Notes under the pieces: generated by a model
What the model saw: the letters and a program-made list of their open reading frames with translations, nothing else
The model's database searches: none
Told to the model about the DNA's origin: nothing
DNA from: Paenibacillus_E sp040812395
Lineage (GTDB): Bacteria; Bacillota; Bacilli; Paenibacillales; NBRC-103111
Assembly: GCF_040812395.1 (NCBI RefSeq)
Contig: NZ_JBFNXH010000008.1
Coordinates: 1-64,000 of the forward strand
Direction of reading: 5' to 3'
DNA: 64,000 nucleotides
Shown: piece by piece, positions 9,500-18,586 of the stretch
Layout of the letters: each line of letters starts with the position of its first letter
Numbering within the stretch: position 1 is the stretch's first letter
Program-made: the position numbers and the translations under genes

Positions 9500-9613
9500 T
9501 TACCAAGCAAACATAGTCATGGTTATGATAACAAGCAGAATAAACAGCACGAGAACAGCCGCGGAAGAAGTATGTCCATGGCCATATCCAACAGCACCAG
9601 TAGCAACACCCAT
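9500..9613 (-). CDS. YjcZ-like small membrane protein (sporulation-associated family)
   Basis: A 37-residue ORF: a Gly-rich head (MGVATGAVGYGHGHTSSAA) and one TM segment (VLVLFILLVIITMTMFAW). This head-plus-helix layout matches the YjcZ/YjoB-type small sporulation peptides of Bacillales. The start ATG sits 9 nt after a GGGGGG ribosome site; another ATG 6 nt upstream is in a different frame. On the same strand, 59 nt before the start, CATAGGATA (9672-9680) fits the sigma-K -10 consensus CATANNNTA. Two similar genes lie at 19.9-20.2 kb. Confidence 0.8.
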   Translation of the reverse strand: MGVATGAVGYGHGHTSSAAVLVLFILLVIITMTMFAW

Positions 9614-9671
9614 TTCATGTCACCCCCCATCTCCCTAGGATGCTCTCTGTCGAATCGGATGAGAGACTGTA

Positions 9672-9680
9672 TATCCTATG
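9672..9680 (-). promoter_or_regulatory. Candidate sigma-K -10 element for the YjcZ-like gene
   Basis: On the minus strand the sequence reads CATAGGATA, matching CATANNNTA. No convincing -35 AC element was found at the expected distance, so this rests on the -10 alone. Confidence 0.3.
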
Positions 9681-9821
9681 GGGCGGATGTGCATTTTGCT
9701 TGGGTTTTTCGCCTATATGGTTTTGAAAAATAACGGATTAGGCATATGCCTTTTTTTATGAAAATGCCAGATGTATTGAACATGAGGCAGCAGCCCTCCA
9801 TATGGTAGAAAAGAGGTTATT

Positions 9822-10568
9822 TTGCCATTTGGAGGTGCAGGGACTATCGAGTACTTAGATATGTTGGCTAAGCTTGGGGTGGGGAATGCGCATCCCGGAG
9901 GATTCGGGGAGACAATCGAACAGCTGCGAAAATATCCGATTGCAAAAGGTCAGCGCGTCCTGGAAGTTGGCTGTGGCACGGGAAGAACGGCTTGCTATTT
10001 GGCGGAGCAAGGGCTGGATGTAACGGCTATCGATATTCGTCCGGAAATGATTGCGAAAGCTAAGATTCGGGCAGAAAAGTTGGGGATGCAGGTACGATTT
10101 ATGGAAGGCGATGTGTGCCAGCTGCCTTGTGAGGCGAACAGCTTCGATGTCGTGATGGTCGAATCTGTAACTAACTTTGCCGACGCACAAAAAGCTGTAG
10201 CGGAATATTATAGAGTTTTGAAGCCTGGAGGAAAGCTCTATGACCGGGAAGTGATCCGAATTAAGGAGATGACACCGGTTATACATGGTGCCTTGTGCGG
10301 CTTCTATGGAGTTAACAAACTATTCAGCATAAATGAGTGGGCGAATCTGTTGGAGATCAGTGGGTTTACCCAAGTAGACTCCTCAGGCATACATCCTTTC
10401 CCTCAGACGATGTTCGAGGATCAAGTGCAGTATCCGGATCCCGTGCATCTATCCGATAAGCAATCGTTCCTGGATCCGCGTATTTGGCAAATTACGGCGG
10501 AGTACGATGAATTGGTGAACAAGTATCACGACTACTTGGGATATACGCTGATTTTGGGCACAAAGTAG
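9822..10568 (+). CDS. SAM-dependent methyltransferase (class I)
   Basis: A 248-aa class I methyltransferase. SAM-binding motif I is VLEVGCGTGRTACYLAEQG (about 45-63), followed by motif II around AIDIRPEMI and the post-motif stretch GDVCQLPCEANSFDVVMVESVTNF. The TTG start at 9822 follows AGAGGTTATT; an internal ATG at 9861 would drop the N-terminal segment. The C-terminal part carries a variable substrate cap. The substrate is not predictable; the architecture is like UbiE/Methyltransf_11 proteins. It is followed closely by the ROK gene with no clear terminator, so the two may be co-transcribed. Confidence 0.85.
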   Translation: MPFGGAGTIEYLDMLAKLGVGNAHPGGFGETIEQLRKYPIAKGQRVLEVGCGTGRTACYLAEQGLDVTAIDIRPEMIAKAKIRAEKLGMQVRFMEGDVCQLPCEANSFDVVMVESVTNFADAQKAVAEYYRVLKPGGKLYDREVIRIKEMTPVIHGALCGFYGVNKLFSINEWANLLEISGFTQVDSSGIHPFPQTMFEDQVQYPDPVHLSDKQSFLDPRIWQITAEYDELVNKYHDYLGYTLILGTK

Positions 10569-10647
10569 CCGAACTGTCAGCAGGCAGGAATTTGCCCCCT
10601 CTATGGCGAACTTTTTGAGAAAGATTTATCATTGGGGGCTGCTTCTT

Positions 10648-11862
10648 GTGGACTTGATAGCACTAACTGAACGCATTCCGAACCGGAAGGCAAAAGAAAT
10701 ATATGAGTGGATTTGTCGTCAAACGAACGTATCCAAAACGGATTTGCTTGATCAGAGCGGCATGACGGTCAGTACGCTGACCCGGTTGTTAGATGAATTA
10801 GTAAGCCAAGGTCTCATCTTGGAATCTGGGTTTGGGGCGTCAACAGGCGGCCGCAGACCTATTTTGTATGAGAAAAATCCGCATTACGGCTATGTATTCG
10901 GTCTGGAGATATCAAGGACACTCTCTAAGCTTGTCTTGGTGGATCTAGGGATGAATAAGCTGGATGCGCGGAGTTGGAACATGAGCGCCGAGCTGACGCC
11001 AGAAGTTCTCATCAGCCTTATTACTGAGGAAGTTGAGCATATGCTCGCGGCGCACAAGCTGGATAAATCAGTGGTGCTAGGTCTAGGCATTGGTGCGGTT
11101 GGGCCCATAGACCGTTTATCAGGCATTATACTGGAGCCTGCCTACTTCCCGGCAAGTGGGTGGAAGAACATTGAAATCTGCAGGAGGCTCTCAGAAAGCA
11201 TCGGGATTCCTGTTCTGCTTGATAATGGAGCCAACACGGCCGTCTTGGCGGAATCGTGGATTCAACGCACGCAGAGCTTCAAACATCTCCTATATATTCA
11301 TGCGGGCATTGGCTTGCGTTCTTCCGTAGTGTCGGAAGGGAAAGTGCTCTATGGGGCTGTTGATATGGAAGGCTCCGTCGGTCAGATGATTATTCAGACT
11401 GACGGAGTGGCTCATAGGAATGTGTCCGGCAACTATGGAGCCTTAGAGTCATATGCCTCCCTATATGCCATTGAGAAAGCTGCGCGCTCAGCGCTAAAGC
11501 AAGGGAGAGCGACCCTATTGACGCATTTCGTCGATGATCCTGATCAATTGAAGTATTCGCATGTCTTAGAAGCGCTCAAAAAAAATGATCCCCTGGCTGT
11601 GGAGATCATTACGGAAGCTGCAACTTATTTTGGCATTGGATTGGCCAATTTGTTAAATATTTTGCACCCGGAGAAAGTCATTCTCGGAGGTCCGCTCATT
11701 GCGGGAGGCGACTTGTTTTTCCAGACGGCTACGCAGGTAGCAATTAGAAAGACATACTATTATCCAGCCTATCAGGTTGTATTCAGCAAAGGCCAACTAG
11801 GCGAAGAAGCGCTTGCGATCGGCGCGGCCGTGATGGTCATGGATCAATTAGTCAGGCAGTAA
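10648..11862 (+). CDS. ROK-family transcriptional regulator lacking the zinc cysteines
   Basis: About 404 aa: an N-terminal winged HTH (about 5-65, with VSKTDLLDQSGMTVSTLTRLLDELVSQGLI) and a C-terminal ROK sugar-kinase-like domain (about 75-400) with GIGAVGPID, LDNGANTAVLAESW and HAGIGLRSS. The family zinc motif CxCGxxGC is replaced here by the segment VSGNYGALESYAS, with no cysteines. A GTG at 10648 lies 9 nt after GGGGG; ATG 10603 is in frame but has a weaker site. Such proteins usually repress sugar catabolism genes. Its stop overlaps the convergent hydrolase gene by 11 bp. The loss of the zinc site may mean altered effector binding. Confidence 0.87.
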   Translation: MDLIALTERIPNRKAKEIYEWICRQTNVSKTDLLDQSGMTVSTLTRLLDELVSQGLILESGFGASTGGRRPILYEKNPHYGYVFGLEISRTLSKLVLVDLGMNKLDARSWNMSAELTPEVLISLITEEVEHMLAAHKLDKSVVLGLGIGAVGPIDRLSGIILEPAYFPASGWKNIEICRRLSESIGIPVLLDNGANTAVLAESWIQRTQSFKHLLYIHAGIGLRSSVVSEGKVLYGAVDMEGSVGQMIIQTDGVAHRNVSGNYGALESYASLYAIEKAARSALKQGRATLLTHFVDDPDQLKYSHVLEALKKNDPLAVEIITEAATYFGIGLANLLNILHPEKVILGGPLIAGGDLFFQTATQVAIRKTYYYPAYQVVFSKGQLGEEALAIGAAVMVMDQLVRQ

Positions 11863-12646
11863 CGTTACGGAGGAAATTCAAAAGTACCGTATTAAAGGCC
11901 TCGGGCTGCTCCTGTGGTGTCAAATGAGAGGCAGCCGGTATGACCTGGAAGTTGGCGCCTTTAATTCGGTCGGCCATTGCTTTCATCACATCGATCGGCG
12001 TAATCGGGTCTTGTTCGCCTGCGATTACGAGCGTCGGGATGGTGATCGAATCGAGCAGCTCGACAGAGTCGCCACGGAATGCCATCGCTAGGCTAGCGTG
12101 GACAAGCCCTTCCGGATGCATCGAGCCCATGATGCTGTTTAGCTCATCAACGAGCTGGGGTTGGCTTTGCCTAGTTGACTCCGTTAGCAGTTTCGGCAGC
12201 ATCGCATCCCTTGCTGCTGCAGCGCCTTTCTCATAGAGGGAGGCGGCCATGTTCATCCGATTTTTGCGTCCTTCCTGTCCATCTGCCTCAGGACGTGTAT
12301 TCGCAAGTACGAGCGCTGAAAACCGTTCGGGTGCTTTGCGCAGTAAAATAAATGCAATATAGCCTCCCATGGAGAAGCCGCCTAGAGTGGCTTTTTGTAT
12401 GTTCAATTTATCCATAAGCGCTAAGATATCATCGGCATATTGGTCCAACGATACATTCGTCACTGGCACATCGGATTGCCCCATACCTCGCAAATCGGGG
12501 GTAATGACGCGAAAAGAGGGGGATAATGCTTGTACCTGCAGGTTCCACATCCGGTGATCCAGAGGGAAGCCATGCAGCAAAATAACAGGTGCCCCCTGAC
12601 CCTGCTCTTCTACATATATATGTGTGTCGTTAATGTTCACTTTCAT
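11852..12646 (-). CDS. Alpha/beta-fold hydrolase
   Basis: A 264-aa hydrolase of the 3-oxoadipate enol-lactonase/haloperoxidase-like group. The oxyanion region is LLHGFPLDHRMW, the nucleophile elbow is GGFSMGGYIA, the acid is in the TLVIAGEQDPITP region and the His in AASHLTPQEQP. The start ATG at 12646 is 9 nt after AAGGAG; two upstream in-frame ATGs overlap that site. It is convergent with the ROK gene, with overlapping stops. The natural substrate is unknown. Confidence 0.88.
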   Translation of the reverse strand: MKVNINDTHIYVEEQGQGAPVILLHGFPLDHRMWNLQVQALSPSFRVITPDLRGMGQSDVPVTNVSLDQYADDILALMDKLNIQKATLGGFSMGGYIAFILLRKAPERFSALVLANTRPEADGQEGRKNRMNMAASLYEKGAAAARDAMLPKLLTESTRQSQPQLVDELNSIMGSMHPEGLVHASLAMAFRGDSVELLDSITIPTLVIAGEQDPITPIDVMKAMADRIKGANFQVIPAASHLTPQEQPEAFNTVLLNFLRNVTA

Positions 12647-12844
12647 CTCATCCATCTCCTTCATTTTCCATTTTCTTAGTTTTCTTTATTTTACACCAAT
12701 CCTATTCGGGTATCCAAAGTTATGTCATAACATTTTCATTATGGTTAACACATACTTCTCTAACAATTGTTTGGTATTCTCAAATTATCCCGAATCTTTA
12801 CAATAAATTACATGACATAGAGATCAAGAAATGGGGTCATTTAG

Positions 12845-13219
12845 ATGACAAAGAAGCCATGGTCCACGCAAGAATTAGATAAGTTGATTCGCCTTTCTGC
12901 CGAATGTCCGCCCGTCGTAATTGCCAGAGAATTATCCCGTCCGGTGACTTCAGTGCGCAAGAAAATGCGTGAAATCGGCGTGAGTTATGTAAGCGGTGAA
13001 CAATGGAAAAAGCGACAAGTGCAGTACCTCATTTCTGATGAAGGCGGATCTTATCATAACTTAACGTTATCATCTAAAGAAAATGAGTTTGATTCTCCTG
13101 TTTTGGATGAGTTCTGGGCCACGTTGGTCACCATGGCTAGAGTAGCAAAAAAGAGAGGAAAGCGCGTGGATGTGCTTTCTTTCATTGATACGTACCGTAA
13201 AATTAGAATTGGCGGGTAA
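12845..13219 (+). CDS. Small HTH-like hypothetical protein
   Basis: A 124-aa protein. Residues 4-45 (PWSTQELDKLIRLSAECPPVV through VRKKMREIG) resemble a SANT/Myb- or GcrA-like tri-helical DNA-binding motif. The rest is polar with a basic KKRGKRVDV segment near the C-terminus. I do not recognise a named family. The start ATG has only a weak ATGGGGT upstream. It is followed by a terminator and stands alone between the hydrolase and MFS genes. Confidence 0.65.
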   Translation: MTKKPWSTQELDKLIRLSAECPPVVIARELSRPVTSVRKKMREIGVSYVSGEQWKKRQVQYLISDEGGSYHNLTLSSKENEFDSPVLDEFWATLVTMARVAKKRGKRVDVLSFIDTYRKIRIGG

Positions 13220-13236
13220 CAACTTGTCAATAGGAT

Positions 13237-13280
13237 AAAAGGTGAAATCTCATGTAAAGAGATTTTACCTTTTTCTTTTA
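13237..13280 (+). terminator. Intrinsic terminator
   Basis: The stem aaaaggtgaaatctc / gagattttaccttt with a short loop is followed by TTCTTTT. It ends the small HTH gene. Confidence 0.88.
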
Positions 13281-13328
13281 AGAGGTTCCCCCTACAATGA
13301 GTAGAGATTAACAACAGGGGGATACCAC

Positions 13329-14564
13329 ATGACCAGAATTCCAATTATATCTCTAATTCTTAAGTATGATACAGCGATTTGGGTCAGAGTCATTGGCACA
13401 ATTCTAACCTCGTTAGCCGGATTTATGATGAGGCCTTATCTGGTGTACTATTTGTACGATAAGCTGGATGGCTCCATTTTATTATCTATGCTATTAGTAG
13501 GTTTGCAACCTCTCTGCGGGATTTTCGTGAATATGTATGCGGGCGGCTTAAGCGACCGCTACGGGCGTAAGCCCTTATTGCTTGCGGCTTTAATCATTCA
13601 GGCCTGCGCGATAGGCGGATACATATTCGCTAATAATGTTTGGGAGTTCGCGGTAATTTCCATTATCAATGGGATTGGGCATGCCATGTTTGGACCGGCT
13701 GCAAATGCACAAATTTCAGATGTTGTTCCTCAGGAGAAGCGGGCAGAAGTGTTTGCGCTGCTGCATACCGCACTCAATATGGGCTCTGCGTTTGGACCGC
13801 TTATCGGGCTTTTGCTATTTACTTGGAATCCGACAATCATTTTCTTGACTTGTTCGGTTGCACTATTTGCTTATGCGTTGCTTGTGTTTATGAAGGTTCC
13901 GGAAACAATGCCGGAGAAGAGTGCCGAACAGAAGGCTGCTTCGAGACAAAAGCAGAAAATCAAATGGATGGATCACAAGCCGTTGTTATGGATCACCCTG
14001 CTGGGAGTGCCGGTTTCGATGTTGTACGCGCAGACGGAATCAACGTTCCCCCTTCACCTGCAAAACCATTTTGAGAATTATAAAACCGTGTTTGCTTCCA
14101 TCGTGACGTTCAATGGTCTTATTGTCATCGCCCTTCAGCTATGGATTGCCAAGCGAACGGAACATGTTTCGGCTTTTATCGTTATCGCGGTGTCTTACCT
14201 GTTATTCGCCATTGTTGCGCTAGGTTATGGACTTGTTCCTGCCTTTGCCATTCTTCTTTTTGTTGAATTTTTATTTACCATTGGTGAAATGTTGTATGGC
14301 CCACATATTCAAAAAGTGATCTCGATTATTGCGCCGGAGGAACAAAGAGGCTGGTATTTCTCTGTGCACGGGATGAACTGGCAAGTGTCGCGCGCAGTCG
14401 GACCCGTGCTAGGCGGGCTTATTTTCAGCCATTTCGGCGGTAACATCATGTTCGCAGCCTTAAGCGTGATCATTGTCATCGCAGGCGTTGCACAGACGAT
14501 ATACATCCGTAATTTGCACAAGAAGAAAGCCGTGTCTAGTGTAGATGTGACTTTGCAAACATAG
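13329..14564 (+). CDS. MFS efflux transporter
   Basis: A 411-aa major facilitator with about 12 TM segments. The loop 2-3 signature GGLSDRYGRKPLL is present (about residues 74-86), and a central hydrophilic loop rich in Lys/Gln/Glu lies near 195-220. The end of TM5 has HTALNMGSAFGPLIGLLLF, resembling motif C of drug:H+ antiporters of the DHA1/MdtH type. The start ATG follows GGGGGAT. It is transcribed alone and a hairpin follows. The substrate is unknown; drug or small-molecule export is the usual role. Confidence 0.87.
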   Translation: MTRIPIISLILKYDTAIWVRVIGTILTSLAGFMMRPYLVYYLYDKLDGSILLSMLLVGLQPLCGIFVNMYAGGLSDRYGRKPLLLAALIIQACAIGGYIFANNVWEFAVISIINGIGHAMFGPAANAQISDVVPQEKRAEVFALLHTALNMGSAFGPLIGLLLFTWNPTIIFLTCSVALFAYALLVFMKVPETMPEKSAEQKAASRQKQKIKWMDHKPLLWITLLGVPVSMLYAQTESTFPLHLQNHFENYKTVFASIVTFNGLIVIALQLWIAKRTEHVSAFIVIAVSYLLFAIVALGYGLVPAFAILLFVEFLFTIGEMLYGPHIQKVISIIAPEEQRGWYFSVHGMNWQVSRAVGPVLGGLIFSHFGGNIMFAALSVIIVIAGVAQTIYIRNLHKKKAVSSVDVTLQT

Positions 14565-14570
14565 TGATAA

Positions 14571-14603
14571 GGCTCCTCCATAAATCGGGGGAGCTTTCTG
14601 TTT
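14571..14603 (+). terminator. Probable intrinsic terminator
   Basis: The hairpin ggctcctcc / gggggagct is followed by TTCTGTTTT. The stem has mismatches, so strength is uncertain. Confidence 0.65.
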
Positions 14604-14732
14604 TGACATACATCCGTAAGCTTCAGCCTCGAATTCTGCGGTATACTAAGTCCAAAGCTAAAACGGAATTGAATTTGTAAAATTGTAAGCTTCTTTTAAG
14701 GTTTATGCGTTATGCTTATAAAAAAAGCGTGA

Positions 14733-16094
14733 TTGAAGAAGGAAGTGGCGAGGGTGGATTCAAAAAGAGGCTGGTTAAAGCAATCTTTTGGCAAACGATT
14801 GGCAAGCATTCATAGCTGGAATGCTTGGATTCTGCTGCTTTTGACGGTTACCGGTCTTGTACTTAGCCTAGGTGCAATCCGGGGAGATTTGGGAGCTTTC
14901 CGTGTGACCCTCAAGCAGCTCCACATTTATCTTGGCGTCGCTTCGCTCTTGCTTCTTGTATTATATGCACCGATGCTGCGCAAGCACTGGCGCCAGATTC
15001 GCACGCGCACCAATCAACGCGCGAATTTGGTGTTCGTGCTCGCACTGCTGATCGGTTGGGGCGCGTCTGGAGTGATCTTGTGGCAGTTCCGCCATCTGCC
15101 GCCGCTCTGGAATAATACAGCACTCCTCATCCATGATATTCTGACCTGGGTCGGAGTGCCGTATGCCCTGTACCACGCCATCTCGCGCAGCCGATGGCTG
15201 AAGCGCCAACAGCGGCCCCAGCAAGCCGCTGTAGCCCCAAGTCCGCCCGCTGCGCAGGCGGTCGAACCCATAGCCGCCGCCAGCTTCGCAGAGGCGGCGG
15301 AGCCCAGCCGCGCGGCGTCAGACGCCGCGGCAGCGCGCTCGGCAGCGCAGGCGGTTATCGCCGCGCTGAAGGCATCGTCGATCGCACGCGCATCGTTCCT
15401 GCGGCTTGCCGCAGGGCTGCTGCTAGTGATCGCGGTCGGTCCCGCCTTTTACCGGTGGGTAAAAGGCGCGCTCGACACCGGCGGCAAGACGACCGCCGAG
15501 GTTGCCGCGTCAGACGGCAACCGGATGCTCCCGCCGCCGGAGCCGCTGCCAGACTCCTCCGCTGTGATCGGCGGAGGAGCTCAGGGGAATTTCCGTATCT
15601 ACACCGTTACGGAAATTCCGGCCTTTTCTTCGGATACGTGGCAGTTCGCCGTATCCGGGCTTGTCGATCATCCCAGCGTATGGAGCTGGGAACAGTTCCT
15701 TACCCTGAAGCGTTCGGTTCAGGTGAGCGATTTTCACTGTGTCACAGGGTGGTCGGTTTACAAATGCACATGGGAAGGTATTCCGCTGAAGCAGCTGCTG
15801 GCTGCAGCAGGGGTTCAATCCTCTGCAAAATTCGTGAAGTTTTATTCAGGCGATAAGGTGTATACGGACGCGTTATCGCTGGATCAGGCAGATATGGAAG
15901 ATGTTATGGTCGCTGTTCTGTTGGATGGCAAACCGATCCCACAGAAGCTGGGAGGTCCAGTCAGACTCATCGTTCCCAAGATGTATGCGTATAAGTCCGT
16001 TAAATGGCTTCAGGGCATTGAACTGATCGATAAGGAGCACATCGGATACTGGGAAGTCAGAGGCTATAGCAATGATGCTTGGACAACGGGTTGA
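14733..16094 (+). CDS. Membrane-anchored molybdopterin oxidoreductase (sulfite oxidase/YedY-like fold)
   Basis: A 453-aa two-part protein. Residues 20-150 hold four or so TM segments of a cytochrome-like membrane domain with His residues in or near the helices (for example QLHIYLG, RHLPPLW and LIHDILTW). After a Gly/Ala/Pro-rich linker (about 170-220) and one more TM comes a sulfite-oxidase-type Moco domain (about 280-450), with FHCVTGWS carrying the expected Mo-ligating Cys. The start may be TTG 14733 or GTG 14754. The linker is locally very GC-rich. It sits directly upstream of MOSC, mobA, moaA and moeA, so cofactor supply and enzyme are linked. The electron donor or acceptor is not predictable. 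Confidence 0.85.
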   Translation: MKKEVARVDSKRGWLKQSFGKRLASIHSWNAWILLLLTVTGLVLSLGAIRGDLGAFRVTLKQLHIYLGVASLLLLVLYAPMLRKHWRQIRTRTNQRANLVFVLALLIGWGASGVILWQFRHLPPLWNNTALLIHDILTWVGVPYALYHAISRSRWLKRQQRPQQAAVAPSPPAAQAVEPIAAASFAEAAEPSRAASDAAAARSAAQAVIAALKASSIARASFLRLAAGLLLVIAVGPAFYRWVKGALDTGGKTTAEVAASDGNRMLPPPEPLPDSSAVIGGGAQGNFRIYTVTEIPAFSSDTWQFAVSGLVDHPSVWSWEQFLTLKRSVQVSDFHCVTGWSVYKCTWEGIPLKQLLAAAGVQSSAKFVKFYSGDKVYTDALSLDQADMEDVMVAVLLDGKPIPQKLGGPVRLIVPKMYAYKSVKWLQGIELIDKEHIGYWEVRGYSNDAWTTG

Positions 16095-16192
16095 TCAAGA
16101 GCATGTATGAATAGATGCAAGTCCCTGACTTTCCCAGCGTTTTTTGGTATAGTAAATACTAATTGTGCAGATGGGAAATGAGGGATCGCCGG

Positions 16193-16837
16193 ATGGAAAT
16201 TATGTCAATTAACGTTGGTTTGCCGAAAACGATGATTTACCATGGAAAAGAGCTGGTTACGGGGATTTATAAGTCGCCGGTCAGCTCCTCTTTGTATGTG
16301 TCGAAGGTGCAATTGGATGGCGATGGTCAAGCGGATTTAATCAATCATGGGGGCGAGGATAAAGCACTCTGCGTTTATTGTGAGGAGCATTACCTTTACT
16401 GGGAGACTGCCATGGATAAAAAACTGGAATTCGGGGCGTTTGGAGAAAATCTTACGGTGCGCGGCTTATCGGAGCAAGAGGTCTGCATCGGCGATACGTT
16501 CGAAATTGGCGAAGTTGTTGTCCAGGTATCTCAGCCTCGCCAACCTTGTTTTAAGCTGGCAAAGCGTTATGATGTGGCGGATCTTGCTGTACAAGTCCAG
16601 GATACTGGCTATACGGGGTACTATTTTAGAGTGCTTAAAGAAGGGATTATCCCTGTAAATCCCCCGATTAAGCTGCTTGAGAAGGATGAAGCGGGTGTAA
16701 CAATAGCTTATGCTAATGGCATCAAATATCATGATAAAGCGAATGTCGCGGGTGTAGAACGCATTTTGGCTGTGGAAGCCTTGTCTAAGAGCTGGAGAGA
16801 ATCCTTCGCTAAGCGTTTGCTTGAACTGCGAGCATGA
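16193..16837 (+). CDS. MOSC domain protein, YiiM-like
   Basis: A 214-aa protein of the YiiM/MOSC family, which handles Mo-cofactor sulfur and in Escherichia coli reduces N-hydroxylated bases. The conserved region is INHGGEDKALCVYCEEHYLYWE, then GENLTV and the Cys-bearing SQPRQPCFKLAKRY. The C-terminal helical extension is typical of YiiM. The start ATG at 16193 lies 8 nt after GAGGGA; the frame opens at 16163. It overlaps mobA by 4 nt (ATGA), so translation is coupled. Confidence 0.88.
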   Translation: MEIMSINVGLPKTMIYHGKELVTGIYKSPVSSSLYVSKVQLDGDGQADLINHGGEDKALCVYCEEHYLYWETAMDKKLEFGAFGENLTVRGLSEQEVCIGDTFEIGEVVVQVSQPRQPCFKLAKRYDVADLAVQVQDTGYTGYYFRVLKEGIIPVNPPIKLLEKDEAGVTIAYANGIKYHDKANVAGVERILAVEALSKSWRESFAKRLLELRA

Positions 16838-17439
16838 CAATGACGGGGGTAATTTTAGCGGGGGGCTCCAATCGCAGAATGGGCGGAAGGCTGAAAGCGC
16901 TCCTGCCGGTTGACGGAGAACCGCTGCTTGTGAGGCAGTTGGCAGAGATGGGCTCGATTTGCAAGCAAGTTCTTATTATTACCAATGCGCCCGAAGCATT
17001 GGCAGAACCCCTCTCTACAGTCTCTAATGTGGATGTCCAATGTTTCAGCGACCGTTATGTGCAAACGGGACCTTTGGGAGGACTTCACGCAGCATGTCTG
17101 GCTGCAAATGAGCCTTTGTTGTGGGTTGTTGGCTGCGACATGCCTTATATTTCAGCTGCAGCAGCAAAAGCGATGGAACGGCAATGTGTCGAAGCTGGCT
17201 GCGATGCCGTGGTACCTGTCATTGATGGACGCGTACATCCGCTTCATGGCATTTACTCCCGAAATATCGGGGAAAGCGCTGAGACTTTGTTGGTGCAAGA
17301 ACGATACCGATTGATGGGTCTGCTCGAGCAGATTGCATGGACGGCAGCAGACCAAGATTTTTTTAGAGAAAGAGGCATTCCGACTCACTTTGTGATGAAC
17401 GTGAATACACCTGAAGATTACCAGAAAATATCACATTGA
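16834..17439 (+). CDS. mobA: Molybdenum cofactor guanylyltransferase
   Basis: A 201-aa nucleotidyltransferase that attaches GMP to molybdopterin. The N-terminal signature is VILAGGSNRRMGGRLKALLPVDG, and the metal/GTP-binding Asp is in VVGCDMPYIS. The start ATG overlaps the MOSC stop. The length is normal for MobA. A 17-nt near-perfect palindrome (17430-17446) spans the stop codon. MPT guanine dinucleotide is used by bacterial DMSO-reductase-type enzymes; the YedY-like enzyme next door uses plain MPT, so MobA probably serves other enzymes in the cell too. Confidence 0.93.
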   Translation: MTMTGVILAGGSNRRMGGRLKALLPVDGEPLLVRQLAEMGSICKQVLIITNAPEALAEPLSTVSNVDVQCFSDRYVQTGPLGGLHAACLAANEPLLWVVGCDMPYISAAAAKAMERQCVEAGCDAVVPVIDGRVHPLHGIYSRNIGESAETLLVQERYRLMGLLEQIAWTAADQDFFRERGIPTHFVMNVNTPEDYQKISH

Positions 17440-17548
17440 ATGTGATGAGTGGGTGAAGACATCCCTTTTTTAGCTGGAAATTAAATGTGCATGCTATGTT
17501 TTTGTTAGAAAATATGCCATAATGGACAAAGAGAGAAGGTGAACTCTT

Positions 17549-18553
17549 ATGCCGCAGCTGTTAGTGGATCGGTTTGGAAGGATGCACGATTACTTGCGCA
17601 TTTCTGTAACGGATCGTTGCAATCTACGTTGTGTATACTGTATGCCTGAAGAGGGGATGGAGTTCGAACCCGAAGACAGGCTTTTATCATTTGAAGAAAT
17701 AACCGAGGTTGTCCGTGTATTAGCTGGACTTGGTGTGCGTAAGTTGAGATTAACAGGTGGGGAGCCGCTTGTACGCAAAAATCTGGAGCAGTTGATCGGT
17801 ATGCTGTCGCAAATTCCCGGCATTGAGGATATTGCTTTAACGACAAACGGGATCTTTTTTGCATCGCGGGCTGAGAAGCTTCGTGCCGCGGGGCTTACCC
17901 GTGTAAATATTAGCTTGGACTCGTTAAAAGCGGACCGATTCTCGCTCATTACAAGAGGCGGCGATATTCGTCGCGTGCTTGAAAGTATTGAAGCCGCGTA
18001 TCGTGTAGGTATAACGCCGATTAAGCTCAATGTTGTTCTCATGAAAGGCATTAATGATGACGAAATCGAAGATTTCTTACAAATGACTATCGATCGTGCC
18101 ATTCAGGTTCGATTTATCGAATATATGCCAATTGGCCATCAAGACGAGAATTGGAAAGCGCGTTATTTACCGCTGACAACCGTACTGGATCGCTGTGCAG
18201 AAAAGGGCTGGCTTGCAGTTCCATCCGAAGCTGTCTATGGCAACGGCCCGGCTCAGAGCTTCAAGATTGAGGGTGCTTTAGGCTCGTTCGGATTGATACA
18301 TCCGATTAGCGACCACTTTTGTGAAACATGCAATCGCTTGAGAATTACTGCAGACGGCAACGTAAAGCCTTGTCTTTATTGGTCTGATGAATTCAACGTT
18401 CGGAAATACATTGGCGATGACAAGGCCGTCGAGGATCTGTTCTTCCGCGCGCTTGACATCAAACCGCAAAATCATGAGATGGCTCAGGCGCTCATGAATC
18501 AAGAGCAGTCGCATACCCCGACGCTGCGCAGGATGTCGCAGATCGGCGGTTAA
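17549..18553 (+). CDS. moaA: GTP 3',8-cyclase
   Basis: Radical-SAM enzyme for the first step of Moco synthesis, 334 aa. The N-terminal cluster motif is CNLRCVYC preceded by SVTDR, the C-terminal GTP-proximal cluster is HFCETCNRLRITADGNVKPC, and the protein ends in Gly-Gly, the tail needed for catalysis in this family. The start ATG follows GAAGGTGA. It has its own 109-nt upstream gap after mobA and is followed 33 nt later by moeA. Confidence 0.95.
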   Translation: MPQLLVDRFGRMHDYLRISVTDRCNLRCVYCMPEEGMEFEPEDRLLSFEEITEVVRVLAGLGVRKLRLTGGEPLVRKNLEQLIGMLSQIPGIEDIALTTNGIFFASRAEKLRAAGLTRVNISLDSLKADRFSLITRGGDIRRVLESIEAAYRVGITPIKLNVVLMKGINDDEIEDFLQMTIDRAIQVRFIEYMPIGHQDENWKARYLPLTTVLDRCAEKGWLAVPSEAVYGNGPAQSFKIEGALGSFGLIHPISDHFCETCNRLRITADGNVKPCLYWSDEFNVRKYIGDDKAVEDLFFRALDIKPQNHEMAQALMNQEQSHTPTLRRMSQIGG

Positions 18554-18586
18554 GCGTCAGCTGAACCACAGGAGGGGCAGAAGCTT

